Shown here: positions 9,523 through 17,581 of the stretch, piece by piece
Position numbering within the stretch: the stretch's first letter is position 1
How the letters are laid out: every line of letters begins with the position of its first letter
Source of the DNA: Hepatocystis sp. ex Piliocolobus tephrosceles
Lineage: Eukaryota > Apicomplexa > Aconoidasida > Haemosporida > Plasmodiidae
DNA: 27,242 bases
Reading direction: 5' to 3'
Assembly (NCBI GenBank): GCA_902459845.2
Contig: CABPSV020000129.1
Span: forward strand, 1 to 27,242
Translations under genes and position numbers: made by a program
Notes under the pieces: generated by a model
The model's input: the letters and a program-made list of their open reading frames with translations, nothing else
What the model was told of the DNA's origin: nothing
Databases searched by the model: none

Positions 9523-11166
9523 ATGAAGATGAAAAATAATTCTTATATAGATACAGGTACAGTACCGATTAATAGTATATTAGTTGAGGAAACAGAACAA
9601 CTGGTTGACACATATAAATTTAATAATGAATCTGATAAAAAGTATCATAAATCTACTATAACAAAAAGAAAAGTTAGTAAATATAGTTTGAGTTTTCATA
9701 AATCATTAGCAGTCGTAAATGTAGCTGCAGGATTAGATGGATGTGATGATCAATTACTACCAGCTAGTTTCAGAGCATTAGAAGCAGATTTAAATTTACA
9801 TCCATCTTTATTAGGTTATATTACATTAGCACAAACATTAATGTTAAGTTTATTTAGTCCTATATGGGGCTTTTTATCTGATAGATATTCTAGAAAAGGG
9901 ATGCTAGTTTTTGGTACAGCTTTATGGGGTGTAGCAACAATACTTTTAGCCAACATAAATGATTTTGCTCACATTGTATTTTTTCGAGCTATCAACGGTA
10001 TGGCATTAGGTAGTATAGGTCCTATATCTCAAAGTATATTAGCAGATGCAGCAAAAAATGAAAATCTCGGTTTATCATTTGGTCTTGTTCAGTTATCATC
10101 CAGTATAGGAAGATTAATTGGTGGTGTTGTTACTACAACAGTGGCATTAAATTATTATGGTGGCATAAGAGGTTGGAGATTATGTTTTATTACTGTTGGT
10201 GTACTTAGTATTTTATTAAGTATTATAGTAGCTTTTTTTGTAGATGATGCACCAAGACAGGTTCGAAAAAAACCTTTTACAATTCCTACATCGCAATTAA
10301 AAGATGATGTAGCAAATTCAGCAACAAATGGTGGTGATAATGTAACTAGACCAGATAGTTTAAGAAGTGAATATAGTCAAAGCTATATATTATATCAAAA
10401 CATTAAAGAATTACTTAGAGATAGTTTATCAAAAAAAAGTATTATTATTATACTTTTAGAAGGTTTTACTGGTACAATTCCATGGTTAGCTTTAAGCTTT
10501 AATACTATGTTTTTTCAATATTGTGGTTTAAGTGATTTACAAGCAGCTGTTATAACTGGATGTTTATTAATCGGTAGTGCATTAGGTGGTGTTATTGGTG
10601 GACATTTTGGTGACATCATGCATGATATATCTGATACACATGGTAGACCACTTTTAGGTCAAATAGCTATGTTTGGCAGAGTACCCCTTGTTTTTTTTAT
10701 TTACACCATTATACCTAAAAAAAGTGAAAGTTTTGAATTATTTAGTTTAGCTTGTTTTTTGCTTGGTTTATCATCCATAGCAGGTGTAGCTGTCAATAGA
10801 CCTATCGTATCAGATATTATTAGGCCAGATTATAGAGGTACAGTTTTTTCATTAACTATAGCTATAGAAGGTGTAGGTTCTTCTTTAATAGGTGCACCTT
10901 TGTTTGGTTATTTAGCAGAAAAAGTGTTTAGTTATGAAAATACTAGTTTATTAATTTCGGAAATGCCTGATCAGTTAAGAAGTAACAATGCAGAAGCGCT
11001 TTCAAAAACATTATTTTATATGACATTAATCCCTTGGATAATGTCCTTTATATTTTACAGCTTGTTGCATTTTACATATGGAAAAGAATATCGCAATATG
11101 AATCAAATTATTGAAAGGGAGTACAAGTATGATGATGAGGATGATGGTGATGTTATAGACGGGTAA
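9523..11166 (+). CDS. PAT: Pantothenate transporter, major facilitator superfamily
   Basis: This is a polytopic MFS transporter, matching by family and position the Plasmodium pantothenate transporter PAT, which supplies vitamin B5 for coenzyme A synthesis. It is a single exon of 547 aa. The start is the ATG at 9523 (MKMKNNSYID); the open frame extends 13 codons further 5' but only from a non-ATG codon. An approximately 60-residue hydrophilic N-terminus precedes about 12 predicted membrane segments. The MFS loop 2-3 motif is visible as GFLSDRYSRKG at 116-126. Further MFS-like segments include FFRAINGMALGSIGPISQSI and RGWRLCFITVG. A hydrophilic central loop (about residues 244-295) splits the two six-helix halves, and the C-terminal tail is acidic (DDEDDGD). 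Substrate assignment is inferred from orthology and synteny, not from binding residues. Confidence 0.9.
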   Translation: MKMKNNSYIDTGTVPINSILVEETEQLVDTYKFNNESDKKYHKSTITKRKVSKYSLSFHKSLAVVNVAAGLDGCDDQLLPASFRALEADLNLHPSLLGYITLAQTLMLSLFSPIWGFLSDRYSRKGMLVFGTALWGVATILLANINDFAHIVFFRAINGMALGSIGPISQSILADAAKNENLGLSFGLVQLSSSIGRLIGGVVTTTVALNYYGGIRGWRLCFITVGVLSILLSIIVAFFVDDAPRQVRKKPFTIPTSQLKDDVANSATNGGDNVTRPDSLRSEYSQSYILYQNIKELLRDSLSKKSIIIILLEGFTGTIPWLALSFNTMFFQYCGLSDLQAAVITGCLLIGSALGGVIGGHFGDIMHDISDTHGRPLLGQIAMFGRVPLVFFIYTIIPKKSESFELFSLACFLLGLSSIAGVAVNRPIVSDIIRPDYRGTVFSLTIAIEGVGSSLIGAPLFGYLAEKVFSYENTSLLISEMPDQLRSNNAEALSKTLFYMTLIPWIMSFIFYSLLHFTYGKEYRNMNQIIEREYKYDDEDDGDVIDG

Positions 11167-11356
11167 TAAAAAAAAATAAGCCAGTAAAATGTGCCAACTA
11201 AATGAATCATATAATAATGAAATAAAACGAACGAAATAAGACGATAAAAAGCACGTAAAATAGAATAAATTAAAAAAAAAAAAAAAATAATAATAAATAA
11301 ATAAACCAAAACAATAATAGTACCGTTTTAAATATTTGCTTTCACCCAGTGTGTTG

Positions 11357-11412
<56 letters not shown>

Positions 11413-11799
11413 ATGTGCACGCATGTACCACGTGGTAAAAATGTATAGATATCGAGAAACATATTAGTTAAAGGTGGGTGTAAAAAAAAAAAATTAAATA
11501 GAGGTTTATAAGAAGTCAGTCAATATTATATGAAAAAATTAAATTAAAAGAATATATAATAAAATAAAAATATATGTTATTATATGATGAAAACATATAT
11601 TTTAGAGCTTACTTTTATAAATACATATAATAACATATAATAACATATAATAACATATAATAAAAATAATTAACTCATTCCGACAAAAAAAAGTATGTAT
11701 ACATATACTTTTACTTTTACTTTGATAATAACGTGTGCAAGCACATACGCATACTTATACATAAACAAACATACACTTTATATATTCACATATACATGC

Positions 11800-11836
<37 letters not shown>

Positions 11837-12237
11837 TTTATTTGGAGCATTTAACAACTTATTTTTTGTTATGCTCTTAATTATTATTATTTATTTAACT
11901 TCAATTTACTTTGTCGTTTTTGTTTCTTCCATCTATTACGCACAACAATAAACAATTAACAAATAATACTTCTTTTTTGCTTCTTCTTCTTCATTTTTTT
12001 TTTTTTTTTTTTTTTTTGTTATATTACCTATGTATATGTGAATATAAAAAACGCATCATTTGTTATTTATATATTTTTTATTTTTATTTACTAACATACT
12101 TATTCAATTATTTTTTTTGTATGTGTAAAAAGTTTTTATTAACATAGTTTCATTTTTTTTTTTTTTTACGATTATTCGTGTCTTCCTATTTTTATAATAA
12201 TTGTATTTACATGTAAATACAATATTACATACATTTT

Positions 12238-12417
12238 TTATTTCCTCATTTTTAACAAATTAATTTTTTTTTCTCTTTTTAAACACGTTCTTTCAAAAAT
12301 ATTTTGCTCTTCCCTTAAGACATCACACATTATATATTATAAAAAAAAAAGTAACCGTTGTAAATGCTTTAAGCAACAGTACTCATGTAAGTTATAAGAT
12401 TGTGTTATTATCTCCGA
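12238..12417 (-). pseudogene. Coding-like fragments in two frames, unrecognised
   Basis: On the minus strand, 12417-12323 reads as an open stretch beginning SEIITQSYNLHEYCCLK, ending at a stop. It overlaps a second frame, 12330-12238, that starts with ATG and reads MCDVLREEQNIFERTCLKRE before its stop (30 aa). Both are richer in Cys, Glu, Arg and Gln than the surrounding simple sequence. They look like two halves of a coding region with a frame change in or near the T12-13 run between them, or like small exons whose junctions I cannot place. No family recognised. Confidence 0.28.
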
Positions 12418-12436
12418 AAAAAAAAAAAAAAAAAAT

Positions 12437-12497
12437 AGCTATTTTGTTAGCTAGCTAGTCAGCTATTTATATAGCTAGTTATTGAGCTAGCTAATTT
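12437..12497. repeat. Cluster of TAGCTA palindromes
   Basis: TAGCTA or AGCTAG recurs about six times in 60 bp, with spacings that allow several short hairpins. The cluster follows an A-tract. Function unknown. Confidence 0.6.
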
Positions 12498-12520
12498 TTA
12501 TTTATTATATTAGTATAATT

Positions 12521-12564
<44 letters not shown>

Positions 12565-12624
12565 TGTATATGTTACATATGTGATATATTAAATACGCAT
12601 AGTATATAAATACGTCACAGTATT

Positions 12625-12947
12625 TCATTTTTTTTTAATAGAGAGTTCAAATAGTTTATCGTTATGTATACCGTTGTGTATTTCGTTGTGTAGTTCTTTA
12701 AAATTGGACAACATATCAGCTACAAGCGAATTACTTTGATTGTTTGTTTTTTCAAAAAACTAATAATTTTTTGTCGAACGAATTAAATAAAAAATTATAA
12801 AAATCGTTTTCACTATTTACTGTTACGACTATAACTAACGTTACTATTGTTATTACAACTATTACTGTTTACCTTATAATTCAAAAATAAAAATTTTTTT
12901 ATATTAGGTTGATCATATCATCATCTTTAATGTCAAAAAGTGAAAAA
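12625..12947 (-). pseudogene. Possible 3' exons of an unrecognised, perhaps frameshifted gene
   Basis: On the minus strand 12759-12625 is a 44-codon open stretch ending in TGA. It follows a splice acceptor TTATTAG exactly and contains SLVADMLSNFKELHNEI. A 113-nt GT-AG intron (12760-12872) would join it in phase to 12947-12873, bounded by an AAACAG acceptor and AAG|gtaaac donor. That 75-nt piece reads FSLFDIKDDDMINLI in one frame and stops, while the frame that matches the next exon is open only for its last half (DQPNIKKFLFLNYK). A one-base shift would make both pieces one protein. Options are a decayed gene, an assembly indel, or an alternative exon layout. Confidence 0.35.
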
Positions 12948-13145
12948 CTGTTTTATTTATTTATTTTTTTTTTTAACATATTTATTTAAATATTTTTATA
13001 CATTTTTTTAAATATATTTTTATATCTTATATAATATATTTTTTAAATAGTTTTGTAATCATATTCAAACGTTTATTAAATATTTTTTTTTAAGTGATAT
13101 GTTAGTGTTATTTGGGGGAGTATTATTATTATTATTATTATTTTT

Positions 13146-13707
13146 TTACTCTTTCCAGTGATAATTACATTTTATGCAAATATAAAAAAGTGTACTTGGC
13201 TCATCTGCAGATCTTATTTGTAAACTATAGAAATAAGCCTCGTCGTAAGTACATTTGGGACATATAGCTAAAAAAAAAAAAATAAACAGCATTTGTGTAT
13301 GTATATATATATATATATATGTATTTTTTAATAAATATACACAAATTTATGATATTATACAATAATCACATATATGTATAATGTATAAATGTGGCTACAA
13401 AAAAAAAAAAAAAAAAAAAAAATGAGAAGTGATGGTGGTATTTTTACTGTAACAATTGTGACAATCACAACAATAACAATACCAGTTGTGTAAATTTTAA
13501 AATAGTACCTTGTGTTTTAGACATGTCTTTATTATTTACATCAACAGCATCCAAGGGTATTGTTTTATTAAATTTTGTACAGTCTAATTTATTATGAATT
13601 TTATTTTTTATTTTATACCTATAATTACAAGTCTTACAAAAAAAATAAACTTCGATATCAGCATTAACCATAACAATGTTGTGACAATTCGGACAAAAAA
13701 AAGTCAT
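13146..13707 (-). CDS. RPC11: RNA polymerase III subunit C11 (TFIIS-like zinc-ribbon subunit), 2 exons
   Basis: This small nuclear subunit of RNA polymerase III gives the enzyme intrinsic RNA cleavage and supports termination and reinitiation. Exon 1 is 13509-13707 and exon 2 is 13146-13267, joined by a 241-nt GT-AG intron (CAAG|gtacta ... tttag|CTATA), which restores codon GCT. The product is 106 aa, close to the 108-110 aa of known C11 proteins. The N-ribbon has Cys5, Cys8, Cys24 and Cys27. The C-ribbon has CPKC at 69-72, QIRSADEP at 83-90 with the catalytic acidic pair Asp88-Glu89, and CIKC at 97-100, ending HWKE. The RSADEP hairpin plus small size separate it from TFIIS, RPB9 and RPA12. 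It is convergent with PAT and divergent from ADSL. Confidence 0.93.
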
Positions 13708-14326
13708 ACCGATCCAGTTGTAAAAAAAAAAAAAAAAAAAAAATATTGGCTTAAAAGAGAAAAAAAAAACAAAATGGGTCTACAAATAAGTATATAACAA
13801 GTATACATAACTTATGTATGTATGTATGTGTCATGTAGTCTTATAGTAGCTATTTTTATACTGTAAGTCTATAAGCGTAACTGTTATATAAAGTCTTGCT
13901 TTTTCTGACAATGCATAAAGTATATTTTATATATAAAATGTATAAACTAAAAAAAAATCCCTTTTTTTTTTTGTCACATTTTTTTTGACATGTCGTGCTT
14001 TATTCACAAGTTCTTAAGTTGACAATTTTTTTTTTTAATACTCTGTCAATTATATCCAAAAAATATACTCTTATTTTTATCTTTTACGTATATGCATATA
14101 TTTCATAATTGCATTGGGCGTTACGTCATTTCATATTTTAAAACTTGTATATAGCAAAAATAAATAAAAAAAAAAAAAAAAAAAAAAAAAGCGACGCTTT
14201 ATTAAGGCAACAATTTATTAAGGTAACGCTTTATTAACTCGGAATTTGCTAATAACTTCAAACTTGTTATTTTATTTTATTTTTTTTTTTTTACTACAAC
14301 ATTTGTTCATTGTTTATTGCGATTTG

Positions 14327-14377
<51 letters not shown>

Positions 14378-14634
14378 GAGGGGAAGAGCTCACATGTAGG
14401 TAATATTTAGTCCTGCAATTAGTCAATTTAGTTCTTAATGTTATAACAAAATTTTCTCCAAATTTTTTTATTTTTATTTTGCCTTTTTACTTATGCACCC
14501 ACCTTCGTAATTGTGCTCTTGTTTTTGATTTATACTGGGGGAAGGTAAAAAAAAAGTATCACTCTCTACGCTTCTATACGTATGTATATGCATGTATTTA
14601 TACACTTTCTACATTAAAAAAATGTTAAATTTTT

Positions 14635-14765
14635 GTAGTTAATTTTTCGTAGTTAATTTTTCGTAGTTAATTTTTCGTAATTAACTTTTCGCAGTTAATT
14701 TTTCGTAGTTAATTTTTCGTAATTAACTTTTCGCAGTTAATTTTTCGCAGTTAATTTTTCGTAGT

Positions 14766-14772
<7 letters not shown>
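14635..14772. repeat. 14-bp minisatellite (gtagttaatttttc)
   Basis: Nine full 14-bp units plus a partial one. Variants (gtaattaacttttc, gcagttaatttttc) recur in order, which suggests block duplication of a larger 3-4 unit segment. It ends in a T-tract. Confidence 0.92.
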
Positions 14773-14796
<24 letters not shown>

Positions 14797-14995
14797 AGTA
14801 TAATTTTGAAAATATATCACCAATCAAATAATAATTTAATACATATACAAATACATGTACAGCACATGTATACATTTTTTTTTCATAAAACAATTATGTA
14901 ACAAAGTTCAGAGTTAAAAGAAACAAATACATACATATATACATAATATATGTTCACATATTCTACTGACAAAAAAAAAAAAAAAAAAAAAAAAA

Positions 14996-15010
14996 GGGGG
15001 AGAGGGGAAA
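14996..15010. promoter_or_regulatory. G-rich motif upstream of ADSL
   Basis: The string gggggagaggggaaa follows an A-tract about 400 bp before the ADSL ATG. It fits the G-box consensus (A/G)NGGGG(C/A) described for Plasmodium promoters. Related strings occur at 14377-14390 (ggaggggaagagct) and 14537-14545 (gggggaagg). Activity is not shown by the sequence. Confidence 0.35.
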
Positions 15011-15114
15011 GAAAGGAACGCGCAGAATATAAACCAGGTAATAGTATTAATTAACACGTGAACGAATAAGGACTGGAGCAAAATTACACACATGTGTATA
15101 TAAACAGTTATCAC

Positions 15115-15406
15115 CTACTCCGTTTACTATACCCACTACCCCGTTTACTACACCCACTACCCCGTTTACTATACCCACTACCCCGTTTACTACACCTACT
15201 ACCCCGTTTATTACACCTACTACCCCGTTTACTACACCTACTACCCCGTTTATTACACCTACTACCCCGTTTACTACACCTACTACCCCGTTTATTACAC
15301 CTACCACCCCGTTTACTACACCTACTACCCCGTTTACTACACCTACTACCCCGTTTACTACACCTACTACCCCCGTTTACTACACCTACTACCCCGTTTA
15401 CTACAC
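15115..15406 (+). repeat. 21-bp minisatellite abutting the ADSL start codon
   Basis: About fourteen units of a 21-bp repeat (ccgtttactacacctactacc with variants) fill 15115-15406, the last ending in ctacac directly before the ATG. One unit carries an extra C at about 15371. It is far richer in C and G than the surroundings and is open in several frames on both strands, giving artefactual ORFs. It lies in the ADSL 5' flank or UTR. Confidence 0.93.
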
Positions 15407-16822
15407 ATGGAAAACCTAAAAAACATTACCCCAATCGACGGTAGGTACAAACATGCATGCTTAGAATTATCCGACTATTTATCCGAATATGCTTTAATAA
15501 AATATAGAATTATAGTAGAATTAAAATGGTTGTTATTTCTAAATGAAAAAGAATTTTTTTTTAAAAAAATTAGTGAAAATGCTATTAACAAATTAAATAC
15601 AATTATTAACAATATTGATGATAATAATATTATAAGAGCAAAAGAAATTGAAAAAACAACTAATCATGATGTAAAAGCTGTTGAATATTTAATAAAAGAA
15701 TTAATAAGTAACAGTAATGACAAGGAGTTAATAAATATAAAAGAATATGTACATTATTTATGTACAAGTGAAGATATAAATAATATATCTTATGCAATGT
15801 GTGTTAAATTATCTATAAACAATATTATAATACCACAACTCGAAACAATTATAAATAAATTAAAATATTTATCTGTTACTTATGCGGACGTATCATTATT
15901 GTCACGAACACATGGACAAGCTGCATCTACAACTACATTTGGTAAAGAAATGGCAAATTTTTATGCTAGGTTATATAAACATATAACTATATTAAAAAAT
16001 GTGAAATTTTATTGTAAATTTAATGGTGCAGTTGGTAATTTGAATGCTCATAAAATAGCAAAAAATAATATTGATTGGATTGAAAATATAAAATATTTTA
16101 TTGAAAAATATTTTAATTTATATTATAGTATATATTGTACACAAATACAAGACCATGACAATTTATGTGAATTATTTGATACATTGGCAAGAATAAATTC
16201 AACGCTTATTGATCTTTCAATTGATATATGGCTTTATATTTCAAACAATTTATTAAAATTAAATATTATTGAAAAAGAAGTTGGAAGTAGTACTATGCCA
16301 CACAAAGTAAACCCAATTGATTTTGAAAACGCAGAAGGAAATTTATGGTTATCTAATAGTTTATTTAAAATGTTTAGTTCTAAGTTACCAATAAGTAGAT
16401 TGCAAAGAGATCTGTCAGATTCAACTGTTTTAAGAAATATAGGAACTGCTTTTGCTTATTCACTTATAGCTTATAAATCCATAATTAAAGGATTAAACAA
16501 AATAAATGTTCATATTAGTAACATAAACAACGAGTTAGATAACAATTGGGCTATTTTAGCAGAACCTATTCAAATTATTATGAAAAAATATAACTTTCCT
16601 AACGCTTATGAAGAATTAAAAACATATACAAGAGGTAAAAATATTAATAAACAATTAATCCATGAATTTATAAAAACAAAATGTACTTTTTTACCTCCAC
16701 ACGTCATTAATGAATTAATAAATATAACTCCAACTAACTATATCGGATATGCTAATTATTTGGCAAAAAATGTAGAATTTTTAGCTCAGAATATTGAAAC
16801 GGTGGAGAGTACACTTGAATAA
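15407..16822 (+). CDS. ADSL: Adenylosuccinate lyase
   Basis: Adenylosuccinate lyase (purB type) cleaves adenylosuccinate to AMP and fumarate. In Plasmodium it is the second step in making AMP from salvaged hypoxanthine via IMP, in the cytosol. The product is 471 aa from a single exon, a normal length for the bacterial-like family. Motifs seen: TPIDGRYK near the N-terminus, TSEDINN (about 121-127), SRTHGQAAS with a catalytic His near 169, KFNGAVGNLNAHK (about 204-216), and the fumarase/lyase signature GSSTMPHKVNPID (about 293-305) with the active-site Ser in its flexible loop. The start MENLKN is the family start, and no upstream in-frame ATG is needed. A 21-bp array touches this ATG. It is convergent with MSP5. 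Confidence 0.97.
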   Translation: MENLKNITPIDGRYKHACLELSDYLSEYALIKYRIIVELKWLLFLNEKEFFFKKISENAINKLNTIINNIDDNNIIRAKEIEKTTNHDVKAVEYLIKELISNSNDKELINIKEYVHYLCTSEDINNISYAMCVKLSINNIIIPQLETIINKLKYLSVTYADVSLLSRTHGQAASTTTFGKEMANFYARLYKHITILKNVKFYCKFNGAVGNLNAHKIAKNNIDWIENIKYFIEKYFNLYYSIYCTQIQDHDNLCELFDTLARINSTLIDLSIDIWLYISNNLLKLNIIEKEVGSSTMPHKVNPIDFENAEGNLWLSNSLFKMFSSKLPISRLQRDLSDSTVLRNIGTAFAYSLIAYKSIIKGLNKINVHISNINNELDNNWAILAEPIQIIMKKYNFPNAYEELKTYTRGKNINKQLIHEFIKTKCTFLPPHVINELINITPTNYIGYANYLAKNVEFLAQNIETVESTLE

Positions 16823-17106
16823 GGTAGGTGGGGAGAGGGGAAAAACAAAACATCCACTTATAACGACATTTTATAGTTTTAAAATTCTTACATATGTAAT
16901 ACCTACACACGTACGAGCTTATGAGCGCATATACATATATATACATATTTTTTTTTTTTTTTTTTTACATTTATTTTAATCCCTTTCATAAATTATAATT
17001 TAAAAAAAAATGAATGAAACTTTACTTAATTACAAGACAATTCTTTTAAAAATAAATATTTAATAGCTTTTTAAAAATGCATAAAAAAACTAATTTTAAA
17101 ATGTAG

Positions 17107-17167
<61 letters not shown>

Positions 17168-17581
17168 CTCCTGTTTGTTTATGTATAGAAACACACACAA
17201 ATATGTTCATATTACTAAAAAAAAAAAAAAAAAAAAAAAAGAAGTATGGATTTTTGTTCTTTTTACTTTTTCGTTTTTAAAACAAAACATTACAAAATGT
17301 AAAAAAAAAAAAAAAATTAAAGAATAAAGCGTTAACGTAAAAAAAGAAAAAAAGGAAAAAAAAAAAGGAAAAAAAAAAAAGGAAAAAAAAAAAGGAAAAA
17401 AGGAAAATTTAAAGTTAAGCAAGTCAAAAAGAACGGGAAAAATAAAAGAAAAAAATAAAGTGGCGTATATTAAAGTGGCATATATTAAAGTGGCATATAT
17501 TAAAGTGGCATATATTAAAGTGGTAAAAAATAAAATGGTACAAATTGTGGTGCGCCAAGAAAAAAAAAAAAAAAAAAAAAA
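16823..17581. other. Convergent spacer between ADSL and MSP5
   Basis: The sequence directly after the ADSL stop is G-rich (ggtaggtggggagagggg, 16823-16840). Then come a T-tract (16949-16966), tandem tacatacatatata units ending in (TA)n (about 17109-17166), A-tracts, an aaaaaagg purine array (17340-17405) and a 15-bp array (17458-17524). I see no gene. Confidence 0.7.
17458..17524. repeat. 15-bp minisatellite (aaagtggcatatatt)
   Basis: Four units of 15 bp and a partial fifth lie within 60-120 bp of the MSP5 stop, in its likely 3' UTR. The first unit differs by one base (gcgtat). Confidence 0.9.

Larger units (their letters stand above)
11167..13145. other. Convergent spacer between PAT and RPC11 genes
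   Basis: A 2 kb spacer between two 3' ends. It holds a long (TA)n run (about 11360-11406), a 10-bp ataacatata run (about 11618-11662), a second (TA)n at 11808-11831, T-tracts, a cluster of TAGCTA palindromes (12437-12497), another (TA)n at 12526-12560, and minus-strand coding-like fragments at 12238-12417 and 12625-12947 that are listed separately. No intact gene is visible. Confidence 0.65.
13708..15406. other. Divergent spacer between RPC11 and ADSL
   Basis: A 1.7 kb promoter-bearing spacer. It contains A-tracts at 13721-13742 and about 14166-14190, a 48-nt T-tract (14329-14376), three G-rich strings (14377-14390, 14537-14545, 14996-15010), a 14-bp array (14635-14772), a T-tract (about 14769-14793), an A-tract (14970-14995), and the 21-bp array that reaches the ADSL start. 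I see no gene in it. Confidence 0.7.

Noticed and set aside
13465..13508. C-terminal tail of the unspliced RPC11 exon 1 ORF (ending QLVLLLL)
   Set aside because: It reads past the donor into the intron. Splicing to 13267 restores the second zinc ribbon and the normal length.
15047..15307. Minus-strand Gly/Val/Asn repeat ORF resembling a structural repeat protein
   Set aside because: It is produced by the 21-bp array being open on both strands. No unique coding sequence flanks it.
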